64,000 nucleotides of DNA, from contig URZI01000001.1 of the NCBI GenBank assembly GCA_900552385.1, positions 1 to 64,000 of the forward strand, written 5' to 3'. This document shows, piece after piece, positions 7,481-15,984 of this stretch. Every line of letters begins with the position of its first letter. Position 1 is the first letter of the stretch. A program made the translations under genes and the position numbers. The notes below the pieces were generated by a model. That model made no database searches. It was given only the letters and a program-made list of their open reading frames with translations, and was not told the DNA's origin. This stretch comes from an uncultured Collinsella sp. Lineage in GTDB: Bacteria > Actinomycetota > Coriobacteriia > Coriobacteriales > Coriobacteriaceae.

Positions 7481-8476
7481 TTACTTGAGCGTGGCGTACA
7501 TGACAGCCTTGATGGTGTGCATGCGGTTCTCGGCCTCGTCGAAGACCTTGGAAGCGGGGCTCTCGAAGACCTCGTCGGTGACCTCCTGCTCGGTGATGCC
7601 GAACTGCTCGCACTTCTCGGCGCCAATGGTGGTGTTGGTGTCGTGGAAGCTGGGCAGGCAGTGCAGGAAGATGGCACCCGGGTTGGCCATAGCCATGACC
7701 TCGGAGGTGACACGATACGGGGTGAGCTGAGCGATGCGCTCGGCCCAGACCTCGTCGGGCTCGCCCATGGAGACCCACACGTCGGTGTAGATAACGTCGG
7801 CACCGGTGACGCCGTCCTTGACGTCGGTGGTCAGCTTGATGGTGCAGCCGTTAGCCTCGGCGATGGGCTTGCAGGCCTCGATGACGTCGTCAGCGGGCAT
7901 GCACTCCTCGGGGCCGCAGGCCACGAAGTTCATGCCGAGCTTGGAGCAGACGACCATGAGGGAGCGAGCGACATTGTTCTTGCAGTCGCCCATGAAGACG
8001 AGGGTCTTGCCCTTGATGTCGTAGTTGAAGTTCTCCTGGACGGTCAGGATGTCGGCGAGCATCTGGGTGGGGTGCCACTCGGTGGTCAGGCCGTTCCACA
8101 CGGGCACGCCGGACTTAGCAGCGAGCTCCTCGACGTCGTCCTGGGCAAAGCCACGGAACTCGATGCCGTCATACATGCGGCCGAGAACGCGAGCAGTGTC
8201 CTCGATGGACTCCTTCTTGCCCATCTGCGACGAACCCGGATCGAGGTAGGTGACGCCCATGCCCAGATCCATGCCGCCGACCTCGAAGGCGCAGCGGGTA
8301 CGAGTAGAGGTCTTCTGGAAGAGCAGAACGATGTTCTTGCCCTCGAGATAGCGGTGCGGAACGCCAGCGCGCTTCATATCCTTGAAGTTCTTGGAGAGCT
8401 TGAGCAGGTACTCGATCTCCTCGGTGGTGAGGTCGAGAAGCTTGAGGAAGCTACGGCCGGAAAGGTTAACACCCAT
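7481..8476 (-). CDS. arcB: Ornithine carbamoyltransferase, catabolic
   Basis: Ornithine carbamoyltransferase (331 aa) converts citrulline and phosphate to ornithine and carbamoyl phosphate in the arginine deiminase pathway. The carbamoyl-phosphate-binding motif is QKTSTRTRCAFEV near residue 54; EWHPTQMLAD is the His-Pro-Thr-Gln motif; LHCLPSFHD carries the ornithine-site Cys. The length and the MGKKESIEDTARVLGRMYDG segment fit the ArcB/OTC family. It sits 105 nt downstream of arcA copy 1 in the same direction, which supports a catabolic role, although the same fold serves arginine synthesis. GAAAGGAAT lies 8 nt before the ATG. Trimeric cytosolic enzyme in the family. Confidence 0.95.
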   Translation of the reverse strand: MGVNLSGRSFLKLLDLTTEEIEYLLKLSKNFKDMKRAGVPHRYLEGKNIVLLFQKTSTRTRCAFEVGGMDLGMGVTYLDPGSSQMGKKESIEDTARVLGRMYDGIEFRGFAQDDVEELAAKSGVPVWNGLTTEWHPTQMLADILTVQENFNYDIKGKTLVFMGDCKNNVARSLMVVCSKLGMNFVACGPEECMPADDVIEACKPIAEANGCTIKLTTDVKDGVTGADVIYTDVWVSMGEPDEVWAERIAQLTPYRVTSEVMAMANPGAIFLHCLPSFHDTNTTIGAEKCEQFGITEQEVTDEVFESPASKVFDEAENRMHTIKAVMYATLK

Positions 8477-8521
8477 GGTTTGATTCCTTTCGAAGAAATG
8501 AATTACGTAAGTATTAGTGGT

Positions 8522-8569
8522 GCCCGTTTAACGGGCGAAGCCGGTGCGGTTGTAGGGGGACCGCACCGG
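8522..8569 (-). terminator. Tandem hairpins between arcA and arcB
   Basis: CCGGTGCGGT (8541-8550) pairs with ACCGCACCGG (8560-8569), and GCCCGTT pairs with ACGGGC at 8522-8535. There is no clear U-run. They may stabilise or partly terminate the arcA transcript before arcB. Confidence 0.5.
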
Positions 8570-8580
8570 AAACGGAAAGA

Positions 8581-9847
8581 CTTAGAGGTCCTCGCGCCAG
8601 AAGGGCATGCTCATGCAGCGCGGGCCGCCGCGGCCGCGGGAGAGCTCGGCGGAGGGCACGACGAGAAGGTCCAGGCCCTCCTTGTACAGCACGTCGTTGG
8701 TGACGGTGTTGCGGGCGTAGACGCAGATCTTGCCGGGCTCGACGCACAGGGTGTTGGAGCCGTCGTTCCACTGCTCGCGGGAGGCCGCGATCGGGTCGCC
8801 GCCGCCGCAGGGGATCAGCTTGACCTGGTCGACGCCGGTGGCGTCCTCCAGGACGTGCTCGAGGGTGTCCTCGATCAGGCGGATGTTCACGTCGCCCGGG
8901 TTCTTGCCGGCGGTCAGCTCGTAGACGCGCAGGGTGCCCATGATGGCGGGGTGGATCGTGAACTTATCGACGTCGATCTGGGTGAAGACCGTGTCGAGGT
9001 GCATGAAGGCGCGCGAGACCGGGATGTCGAAGGCCAGGATGCGCTCGACCTTGGAGTCGGAGTTCCAGAAGATGTTCTGGGCCATGACGTCGATCGCGGC
9101 GGCCTGGGTGCGCTGGGAGATGCCGACGGCGAGGGTCTTCTCGTTGATGTTCAGCACGTCGCCGCCCTCGGTGTGGAACTGGCAATCGCGGCGGAAGTAC
9201 AGCGAGACGTCCTTGTAGTCGGGGTGGTACTTGAAGACGTACTTGCCGTACAGGGTCTCGCGGTTGCGGGTGACCGAGTACATGCGGTTGAGGTTGACGC
9301 CCTCGCCGACGACCGCGAACGGGTCGCGGGTGAAGTAGAGGTTGGGCATCGGGTCGATGATCAGGTCGGACTCGGACTCGGAGTTGACCAGGGAGTCGAG
9401 GGTCGTGGACGCCGTGAGGGGCATGTCGATCTCGGACTTGGTCATGCCGGCCATGGTCTTCTTGACGAACTCGAGGTTGTCCTCGATGGAGTCCAGCTTC
9501 TCGCGGACGATCTGCGGCATGTGCTGGCCGCGGATGCCGGCCTCGGCGATGTACTGGTCGGTGAACTCGGCGCGGGCGCCGGGGACCTGGTCGAACACCT
9601 CGGCGACGAGGTTCTCGAGATAGAGGACCTCCACGCCCTGGTCCCTCAGGATCTGGGCGAAGGTGTCGTGCTCCTGCTGCGCGACCTCCAGGAACGGGAC
9701 GTCGTCGAACAGGAGTCGCTCGAGCTCGTCGGGCGGCAGGTTGAGGAGCTCGTCGCCGGGACGGTGCAGGCAGACCTTCCTGAGCTTGCCGATCTCGGAA
9801 GGCACGTGCAGACCTTTCGTCATGGCCTCCTACCTTTCTTTCGGGCC
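8581..9847 (-). repeat. Identical 1267-bp repeat, copy 1 (arcA)
   Basis: Bases 8581-9847 equal 11669-12935 wherever I compared them, at a constant offset of 3088, and all reading frames in both strands agree. The repeat covers all of arcA and 24 bp of leader; sequence diverges abruptly on both sides. Confidence 0.92.
8582..9823 (-). CDS. arcA: Arginine deiminase, copy 1
   Basis: Arginine deiminase (413 aa) hydrolyses arginine to citrulline and ammonia, the first step of the energy-yielding ADI pathway. Family motifs are NLYFTRDPFAVVGEGVNLNRM-type sequence near residue 165, FHTEGGDVLNIN, FMHLDTVFTQID with the catalytic His, and the nucleophile Cys403 in PRCMSMPFWREDL at the C-terminus. It is first of arcA-arcB-exchanger on the minus strand. 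GTAGGAGG is the ribosome site. The protein is identical to copy 2 at 11670. The gene uses G/C-ending codons very strictly, more than its neighbours, which fits high expression or transfer (inference). Confidence 0.97.
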   Translation of the reverse strand: MTKGLHVPSEIGKLRKVCLHRPGDELLNLPPDELERLLFDDVPFLEVAQQEHDTFAQILRDQGVEVLYLENLVAEVFDQVPGARAEFTDQYIAEAGIRGQHMPQIVREKLDSIEDNLEFVKKTMAGMTKSEIDMPLTASTTLDSLVNSESESDLIIDPMPNLYFTRDPFAVVGEGVNLNRMYSVTRNRETLYGKYVFKYHPDYKDVSLYFRRDCQFHTEGGDVLNINEKTLAVGISQRTQAAAIDVMAQNIFWNSDSKVERILAFDIPVSRAFMHLDTVFTQIDVDKFTIHPAIMGTLRVYELTAGKNPGDVNIRLIEDTLEHVLEDATGVDQVKLIPCGGGDPIAASREQWNDGSNTLCVEPGKICVYARNTVTNDVLYKEGLDLLVVPSAELSRGRGGPRCMSMPFWREDL

Positions 9848-9905
9848 CTTGTCAGGGCCGATTCGTTAGCGCCCCTCCGTGTGAGGCGTTATTGCTGACG
9901 ACATA

Positions 9906-9971
9906 TTTATATCCAAAATCAGCTCATACTTCCACCTTGCCCCCGAACGGTTTTTTATAGGGGGTGAACGG
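9906..9971 (-). promoter_or_regulatory. arcA copy 1 promoter with GAACGG direct repeats
   Basis: On the minus strand TATAAA (9906-9911) can serve as -10 and TGGAAG (9929-9934) as a weak -35 at 17 bp. Just upstream, GAACGG (plus-strand reading) occurs at 9945-9950 and 9966-9971, 21 bp apart. The same layout precedes arcA copy 2, although the rest of the two leaders has diverged. This suggests a conserved activator site placed on one face of the helix. Confidence 0.5.
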
Positions 9972-10199
9972 CATACACATATACTTCACGCATGGCACAC
10001 TTCATCTTAATAAAGCGTATTTACGTGCTTAAACGCGTTTTAATCCTAAAATCAAATGGAACTAAACTTTGCTAAACCACCCTCATATTGCATATTTCCA
10101 ATAAAGCTATGAATAGAATTAGCGGTTCATACCGTGTCTCAACCATTTTCATTTTTATTCAGAAAAAAGTTTGTCCTATTCATTTCTGGTAAATAAATT

Positions 10200-10230
10200 A
10201 CCGTTTACCAGACGCTTGATACCGTTCACC
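10200..10230. promoter_or_regulatory. Third 21-bp-spaced pair of the arc motif
   Basis: ACCGTTTACC (10200-10209) and ACCGTTCACC (10221-10230) repeat at 21 bp. Reversed they read GGTGAACGGT and GGTAAACGGT, matching the repeats at the arcA promoters in opposite orientation. Confidence 0.35.
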
Positions 10231-10307
10231 GGAAACTCAGTATAAGGCCCAGCGGATACCGGCTCGCTTTACGGCCCCATTTGTAACAACTTGACTTCTC
10301 GGTATAG

Positions 10308-10346
10308 AAAAACGGACCCGCTTCACTAGGGAAACGGGTCCGTTTT
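10308..10346. terminator. Bidirectional terminator after the aminotransferase
   Basis: AAAAACGGACCCG (10308-10320) pairs with CGGGTCCGTTTT (10335-10346). Both strands carry T-runs. It ends the minus-strand aminotransferase transcript. Confidence 0.85.
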
Positions 10347-10395
10347 CGATTATCTTCGGCCAATTTAGATAACGCCCTCGAAGATCATCGGAATC

Positions 10396-11520
10396 CTAGC
10401 GATCAAACTCCGCCAGCGCCTCGCCCAAAAGCCTCAGGCCCTCGCGCAGAACGTCCTCGCTCGCGCAGTAGCCCAGGCGTGCGCCACAGGGAAGCTCAAA
10501 GCGGCTGCCGGGTACCAGCAGCACTCCCCTCTCGGACAGCAGGCGCTTGCAGAACTCCTCGTCGTCCTCGGGAATATCCAGCTGGATAAACGAGGTAGAC
10601 ACGCCCTGCGGGGCCGTCCAGGAAACGCGATGCTGCGTATCGATCCAAGCCTGCGCGATATCGCGGTTGCCAAACACGATCTTGCGATTGCGCTCGAGAA
10701 TCTTATCCTTGTGCTCAAGCACATAGGTCGCCAGAGCATCGTTGAACACGCCGCCGCAGATCATGGTGTAATCGCGATAGGTACGGATGCGGTTGGACAC
10801 CTCTTCGTCTGCCACGACCCAGCCCACACGGGCCGCAGGCGTCGAATAGGTCTTCGACAACGAGTTGGTGACAATGGCATTCTCGTACACGTCGGTCATC
10901 GACATAAAGGCCTCGGTGTTCTCAAGCGGCAGGTACACCTCGTCGCACAGCACATAGGCGCCAACCGAGCGGGCGATCTCGGCAATCTGACCGAGCATAT
11001 CAGCATCGAGCACCGTACCGATGGGGTTCGATGCGTTGTTAATGCAGATGAGCTTGGTGGTGGGGCGAACCAGATGCTTGAGTTTCTCGATATCGGGCTT
11101 CCAGCCGAGTTCCTCGCGAAGCTCCCAATACTCGACCTCGGCGCCCAGCGTGCGCGGAATCTCGTAGAGCGGCGCGTAGGTGGGCCACTCGGCGATAACA
11201 TGATCGCCGGGCTCGACCACAGCCATGATGGCGTTGAGGTTAGTGCCCGTGCAGCCATTGGTCTGCAGAATGTGATCGGGATTGACCTCGCGACGATACA
11301 GCGTGGCAACCTCGGCCTTAAATTCCGGCGAGCCCTCGATCCAGCCGTAGTTCATCTTCTCGCGGTCCAGGCGCTCGTAGAACGTGGCGCCGTCCTGTTC
11401 ATCGAGCGCGCGCAGCTCGCCCATGGTGAGCGACGAGATCGTCGACTGGGCGATGTCCCACGTGGCGCTCTTCTCCCAAACGTTGAGCCATTCCTCAACG
11501 CCAATCGTCTTGATGTCCAT
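10396..11520 (-). CDS. PLP-dependent aminotransferase, class I/II
   Basis: A 374-aa fold-type I aminotransferase. Visible elements are NGCTGTNLNAIMAVVEPGDHV (cofactor-phosphate loop region), NNASNPIGTV with the conserved Asn, LCDEVYLPL with the cofactor Asp, NSLSKTYSTPAARVGW with the catalytic Lys, and the substrate Arg near GARLGYCASED. I chose the ATG at 11520 because AAGGAG lies 9 nt upstream; the frame runs on to 11574. It lies between the two arcA copies and has its own terminator. The amino donor cannot be told from sequence. Arginine context hints at ornithine or a related amino acid, but aspartate or aromatic substrates are equally possible. Confidence 0.85.
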   Translation of the reverse strand: MDIKTIGVEEWLNVWEKSATWDIAQSTISSLTMGELRALDEQDGATFYERLDREKMNYGWIEGSPEFKAEVATLYRREVNPDHILQTNGCTGTNLNAIMAVVEPGDHVIAEWPTYAPLYEIPRTLGAEVEYWELREELGWKPDIEKLKHLVRPTTKLICINNASNPIGTVLDADMLGQIAEIARSVGAYVLCDEVYLPLENTEAFMSMTDVYENAIVTNSLSKTYSTPAARVGWVVADEEVSNRIRTYRDYTMICGGVFNDALATYVLEHKDKILERNRKIVFGNRDIAQAWIDTQHRVSWTAPQGVSTSFIQLDIPEDDEEFCKRLLSERGVLLVPGSRFELPCGARLGYCASEDVLREGLRLLGEALAEFDR

Positions 11521-11575
11521 GGCCAAGCTCCTTACAAAAGCAGTCATCCAACCGTGTTGACGTTCCTCATACAAG

Positions 11576-11609
11576 ATTGGGGCGGTGCGAAAACCCGCAC
11601 CGCCCCAAT
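11576..11609 (-). terminator. Hairpin after arcA copy 2
   Basis: ATTGGGGCGGTGCG (11576-11589) pairs perfectly with CGCACCGCCCCAAT (11596-11609). It isolates arcA copy 2 from the aminotransferase downstream. The minus-strand tail is only weakly T-rich (CTTGTATGAG). Confidence 0.7.
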
Positions 11610-11668
11610 GGGAGACATCTAATGGCAGCTAGATGTATGTATTATGACCTGTACGGGTCCTTGAAGAC

Positions 11669-12935
11669 CTTAGAGGTCCTCGCGCCAGAAGGGCATGCTC
11701 ATGCAGCGCGGGCCGCCGCGGCCGCGGGAGAGCTCGGCGGAGGGCACGACGAGAAGGTCCAGGCCCTCCTTGTACAGCACGTCGTTGGTGACGGTGTTGC
11801 GGGCGTAGACGCAGATCTTGCCGGGCTCGACGCACAGGGTGTTGGAGCCGTCGTTCCACTGCTCGCGGGAGGCCGCGATCGGGTCGCCGCCGCCGCAGGG
11901 GATCAGCTTGACCTGGTCGACGCCGGTGGCGTCCTCCAGGACGTGCTCGAGGGTGTCCTCGATCAGGCGGATGTTCACGTCGCCCGGGTTCTTGCCGGCG
12001 GTCAGCTCGTAGACGCGCAGGGTGCCCATGATGGCGGGGTGGATCGTGAACTTATCGACGTCGATCTGGGTGAAGACCGTGTCGAGGTGCATGAAGGCGC
12101 GCGAGACCGGGATGTCGAAGGCCAGGATGCGCTCGACCTTGGAGTCGGAGTTCCAGAAGATGTTCTGGGCCATGACGTCGATCGCGGCGGCCTGGGTGCG
12201 CTGGGAGATGCCGACGGCGAGGGTCTTCTCGTTGATGTTCAGCACGTCGCCGCCCTCGGTGTGGAACTGGCAATCGCGGCGGAAGTACAGCGAGACGTCC
12301 TTGTAGTCGGGGTGGTACTTGAAGACGTACTTGCCGTACAGGGTCTCGCGGTTGCGGGTGACCGAGTACATGCGGTTGAGGTTGACGCCCTCGCCGACGA
12401 CCGCGAACGGGTCGCGGGTGAAGTAGAGGTTGGGCATCGGGTCGATGATCAGGTCGGACTCGGACTCGGAGTTGACCAGGGAGTCGAGGGTCGTGGACGC
12501 CGTGAGGGGCATGTCGATCTCGGACTTGGTCATGCCGGCCATGGTCTTCTTGACGAACTCGAGGTTGTCCTCGATGGAGTCCAGCTTCTCGCGGACGATC
12601 TGCGGCATGTGCTGGCCGCGGATGCCGGCCTCGGCGATGTACTGGTCGGTGAACTCGGCGCGGGCGCCGGGGACCTGGTCGAACACCTCGGCGACGAGGT
12701 TCTCGAGATAGAGGACCTCCACGCCCTGGTCCCTCAGGATCTGGGCGAAGGTGTCGTGCTCCTGCTGCGCGACCTCCAGGAACGGGACGTCGTCGAACAG
12801 GAGTCGCTCGAGCTCGTCGGGCGGCAGGTTGAGGAGCTCGTCGCCGGGACGGTGCAGGCAGACCTTCCTGAGCTTGCCGATCTCGGAAGGCACGTGCAGA
12901 CCTTTCGTCATGGCCTCCTACCTTTCTTTCGGGCC
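11669..12935 (-). repeat. Identical 1267-bp repeat, copy 2 (arcA)
   Basis: This is the partner of 8581-9847 and lies in the same orientation. The 1821-bp spacer between the copies carries the aminotransferase and the first promoter region, so recombination between the copies could delete or amplify it. Confidence 0.92.
11670..12911 (-). CDS. arcA: Arginine deiminase, copy 2
   Basis: Second arginine deiminase gene (413 aa), with the same protein and nucleotide sequence as copy 1, including Cys403 and the GTAGGAGG ribosome site. Unlike copy 1 it is not followed directly by arcB: a strong hairpin at 11576-11609 lies between it and the next gene. Its upstream region is related to, but diverged from, that of copy 1. 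It therefore looks like a monocistronic extra dose of the first pathway enzyme, possibly with different control. If the contig was joined through short reads, exact identity could partly be a consensus artefact. Confidence 0.95.
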   Translation of the reverse strand: MTKGLHVPSEIGKLRKVCLHRPGDELLNLPPDELERLLFDDVPFLEVAQQEHDTFAQILRDQGVEVLYLENLVAEVFDQVPGARAEFTDQYIAEAGIRGQHMPQIVREKLDSIEDNLEFVKKTMAGMTKSEIDMPLTASTTLDSLVNSESESDLIIDPMPNLYFTRDPFAVVGEGVNLNRMYSVTRNRETLYGKYVFKYHPDYKDVSLYFRRDCQFHTEGGDVLNINEKTLAVGISQRTQAAAIDVMAQNIFWNSDSKVERILAFDIPVSRAFMHLDTVFTQIDVDKFTIHPAIMGTLRVYELTAGKNPGDVNIRLIEDTLEHVLEDATGVDQVKLIPCGGGDPIAASREQWNDGSNTLCVEPGKICVYARNTVTNDVLYKEGLDLLVVPSAELSRGRGGPRCMSMPFWREDL

Positions 12936-13462
12936 TTACTGGCCGAATGTATCAGCGCCCCTCCGTATGGGACGCTGCTTGCTGACAGCTCTAGTTATAT
13001 CCAAAAACCACCTGCAATTCCACCTCGCCCCCGAACGGTCAGCAAAGTGCGATGAACGGTATATCGCATATGATTCCCCCATGATGCACTTCGGTTCTCT
13101 AAAGCAGGTTTTCAGAGGTAAATGTTCTTTTTTCTAAGGAATTAAGCTAGATTGCACAAATATTTTCATGTTTAGGAATTGCATAGCTAAAACGGTTTTC
13201 TGCATATATATGTCGTTTGTCCATGATTCAATTTGGATTCGATTATATTCAGCTCGCAATCATTCTTATTCATACATCCTCACCAGTTGAGTATGGATAT
13301 AGATTGTTTCTAAACGAGTTGGGCAGTTAGTTGCATGCCTTGGCAACGTAAGAAGTAGGTAAAGATACCGTTCGCGCGATGCGTCCGTACCACAGGTCGA
13401 CTAAATTGAGACAATAGTGATTAGTGTTAGGCTACCGTCCCTTGTGGGGACTGAACGGACAG
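12936..13462. other. Divergent control region between arcA copy 2 and ppk
   Basis: No gene is seen. The left part is the arcA copy 2 leader, similar to 9848-10010. The middle (13080-13350) is AT-rich with no recognised structure. The right end must hold the ppk promoter, which I cannot pick out with confidence. Confidence 0.6.
12994..13059 (-). promoter_or_regulatory. arcA copy 2 promoter with GAACGG direct repeats
   Basis: Minus-strand TATAAC (12994-12999) and TGGAAT (13017-13022) lie 17 bp apart. GAACGG follows at 13033-13038 and 13054-13059, again 21 bp apart and at the same distance from the -10 as in copy 1. Confidence 0.5.
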
Positions 13463-15871
13463 ATGCATATGCCGAGCAAAATCGAAAAGAAGCAAGCCGC
13501 CGCAAAGCTGCGCAAACCGCCGCGCGACTTCTCGTACACGCAAAACCGAGAGCTCAGCTGGCTACGCTTTGACAACCGCGTGCTCGACGAAGCCTTCGAC
13601 GAAACCGTTCCGTTATTCGAGCGACTAAAGTTCGTCTCGATCTTCGAGTCCAACCTCGACGAGTTCCTTATGGTGCGCGTGGGCGGCCTGTCCGATCTGG
13701 CGGAGCTCAAAAAACAACCTGTCGACAACAAGAGCAATATGACCGCCTCCGAACAGGTCGATGCTGTCATGGCCGAAATGCCCGGGCTCCTTACCCGTTG
13801 GGAGTCCATCTTTAAGAGCATCGAGGGCAAGCTCGACACCTTGGGCGTTCACCGCGCCCACATCGATTCGCTTACGCCCGAGGAGCGCACCTTTGTAACC
13901 CGCTACTTCCAGGCCTACGTGTCGCCGGTCATCTCGCCGCTGGTCATCGATCCTCGCCACCCCTTCCCCAACCTGCGCAATGGCGCACTCTATCTGGCCT
14001 GTGGTCTGGACGGCGCCACCGACGAGGAGAGCCTGCTGGGCCTTATCGAGATTCCCGCCTCGATGAACCGCGTGGTCGAGATCCCCTCGCCCACCGGCAC
14101 CTACTCCTACATCTTGCTCGAGGACGTCATCCTCGCCTGCCTGGACAGCTGCTTTGGCTCCTACAAGCCACTCGACCGCGCGCTCATCCGAGTCACCCGC
14201 AACGCCGACATCGATCCGGACGGCGAGGGCGTCGAAGAGGAAGAGGACTACCGCCAGCACATGAAGCGCATTCTCAAGAAGCGCCTGCGTCTGCAGCCGG
14301 TTGTGCTCGCGGTCTCGGGGTCGCTCGAGAAGGCGACGCTCAAGACCATCCGCAAGGCGCTCGAGCTTTCGCGTCGCTCGGTCTTTACCTGCGATATCCC
14401 GCTCAACCTGGGCTACGTCTTTGGCATTGAGGGCAAGATTCCCGAGCACCTGCGCAACGAGCTGCTCTTTACGCCGTTTAAGCCGCAGCCCAATCCCACC
14501 ATCGACATGACCCGCTCCATCCGCGAGCAGGTGCTGCAGCACGACAAGCTGCTCTTCTACCCTTACGAGGCCATGAACCCGTTCTTGGACCTGGTGCACG
14601 AAGCAGCCTACGACCCCGAGTGCATCTCGTTGCGCATCACGCTCTACCGCGTGGCCAAGCAGAGCCGCCTATGCGAGTCGCTGATCGATGCTGCCGAGAA
14701 CGGCAAAGAGGTCACGGTGCTCATGGAGCTCCGCGCACGCTTTGACGAGCAGAACAACATCGAGTGGGCCGAGCGCCTGGAAGAGGCCGGCTGCACCGTC
14801 ATCTATGGTTCCGAGGGCTTTAAATGCCACTCAAAGATATGCCAGCTCACCTATCGCGAGGGCATGGCGCTAACGCGCCTCACACTTTTGGGCACCGGCA
14901 ACTTTAACGAGAAGACGGCCAAACTCTACAGCGACTTTATGCTCATGACAGCCCATCCCGGCATCGGCGAGGACGCCAACCTGTTCTTCCGCAACCTGTC
15001 GCTGGGCAACCTGCGCGGCGACTACCGCTTCCTGGGTGTGGCGCCCGTCGGACTGAAACCGCTCATCATGCGCGGGCTTGACCGCGAGATCCAGCGCGCC
15101 CTTGCCGGCGAGCCCGCCCGCGTGTTCTTTAAGCTCAACTCGCTGACCGACCGCGAGGTTATCGACAAGATCGCCGAGGCATCGTGTGCCGGCGTGCGCG
15201 TAGACATGATCATCCGAGGCATCTCGTGCCTCAAGCCCGGTGTTCCGGGCAAGACCGAGAACGTGCATGTCCGCTCCATCGTCGGACGCTTTTTGGAGCA
15301 CGCGCGCGTCTATGCTTTCGGCGTGGACTCGGACATGATTTACCTGAGCTCGGCAGACATGATGACGCGCAACACCGAGCACCGCGTGGAGATTGCCTTC
15401 CCCGTGCTCGACCCCACCTGCCGCGCCCTGGTGCACGAGTACATGGGCATGCAGCTGCGCGACAACGTGAAGGCCCGCAGCCTCACGAGCGACGGCACCT
15501 GGGTCCCCGTGGAGCGTGCAGAGGGTGAGAAACCCTTCAACTCACAGGAAGCCCTGCTGGAGCGCGCCTATCGCAACGCCGAGGCCGCGCCCGAGCCCGT
15601 CATTGAGGCGGAACCTGCCTCCGAGGCCGAGCCGCAGCCAGTAGCACCCAAGGTCCAAGAGGTCCAGGCGACCGTCATTGAGCCCGAGCCTGCACCTGCA
15701 CCTCAGCCCGATCCGCAGGTCACCAAGCCCGCACCCGAGACGAGCGCCCGTCGCGATAAGCCCGCTGGCAAGACCAAGGCCATCGAGCGCCATCGCCCCG
15801 GCCGCGTGCGCATGGGCCTGGGTCTGATCGGCCTGGGTCTTAAGACGCTCATTACCGGCAAGACGAAATAG
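13463..15871 (+). CDS. ppk: Polyphosphate kinase 1
   Basis: PPK1 makes polyphosphate from ATP reversibly through a phosphohistidine. The N domain begins with TQNRELSWLRFDNRVLDEA. The two catalytic histidines are His456 (EGFKCHSKICQL) and His613 (GRFLEHARVYAF), 157 residues apart as in E. coli (435 and 592). At about 802 aa it is longer than the usual 690: after about residue 700 there is a Pro/Glu/Ala-rich tail ending in a basic, glycine-rich segment (RPGRVRMGLGLIGLGLK), which may be membrane-proximal. I use the ATG at 13463; the ATG at 13469 is also possible and neither has a strong ribosome site. A GTG at 13424 is less likely. Confidence 0.95.
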   Translation: MHMPSKIEKKQAAAKLRKPPRDFSYTQNRELSWLRFDNRVLDEAFDETVPLFERLKFVSIFESNLDEFLMVRVGGLSDLAELKKQPVDNKSNMTASEQVDAVMAEMPGLLTRWESIFKSIEGKLDTLGVHRAHIDSLTPEERTFVTRYFQAYVSPVISPLVIDPRHPFPNLRNGALYLACGLDGATDEESLLGLIEIPASMNRVVEIPSPTGTYSYILLEDVILACLDSCFGSYKPLDRALIRVTRNADIDPDGEGVEEEEDYRQHMKRILKKRLRLQPVVLAVSGSLEKATLKTIRKALELSRRSVFTCDIPLNLGYVFGIEGKIPEHLRNELLFTPFKPQPNPTIDMTRSIREQVLQHDKLLFYPYEAMNPFLDLVHEAAYDPECISLRITLYRVAKQSRLCESLIDAAENGKEVTVLMELRARFDEQNNIEWAERLEEAGCTVIYGSEGFKCHSKICQLTYREGMALTRLTLLGTGNFNEKTAKLYSDFMLMTAHPGIGEDANLFFRNLSLGNLRGDYRFLGVAPVGLKPLIMRGLDREIQRALAGEPARVFFKLNSLTDREVIDKIAEASCAGVRVDMIIRGISCLKPGVPGKTENVHVRSIVGRFLEHARVYAFGVDSDMIYLSSADMMTRNTEHRVEIAFPVLDPTCRALVHEYMGMQLRDNVKARSLTSDGTWVPVERAEGEKPFNSQEALLERAYRNAEAAPEPVIEAEPASEAEPQPVAPKVQEVQATVIEPEPAPAPQPDPQVTKPAPETSARRDKPAGKTKAIERHRPGRVRMGLGLIGLGLKTLITGKTK

Positions 15872-15895
15872 TCGTTTGTAGAAGCAGTTTGTAGA

Positions 15896-15938
15896 AGCGC
15901 CCCGCATTTGAGGAAAGCCTCGGATGCGGGGCGCTTTT
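15896..15938 (+). terminator. Terminator after ppk
   Basis: AGCGCCCCGCAT (15896-15907) pairs perfectly with ATGCGGGGCGCT (15924-15935), followed by TTT. A short direct repeat GTTTGTAGAAGC (15874-15885, 15888-15899) precedes it. Confidence 0.88.
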
Positions 15939-15984
15939 CCCTGCTACCATGGTGCGAACAACAACGCGAATGACAGGCAGGAAT

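Larger units (their letters stand above)
9848..10395. other. AT-rich control region of arcA copy 1
   Basis: No gene is seen between arcA and the aminotransferase. The stretch 9900-10250 is clearly AT-rich compared with its surroundings. It holds the arcA promoter with paired GAACGG repeats (9906-9971), a second 21-bp-spaced pair on the opposite strand (10200-10230) and a bidirectional terminator (10308-10346). Confidence 0.7.

Noticed and set aside
7475..9898. 807-codon plus-strand frame across arcB and arcA, and its twin at 11577-13055
   Set aside because: Antisense shadow of GC-rich, strongly codon-biased genes; the real proteins are on the minus strand with motifs and ribosome sites.
10396..11520. 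Arginine-pathway enzyme by position
   Set aside because: It is a class I/II aminotransferase with its own terminator; position between two arcA genes does not prove a role in arginine use.
13424..13462. GTG start for ppk at 13424
   Set aside because: The extra residues do not resemble PPK1 N-termini and no ribosome site precedes the GTG.
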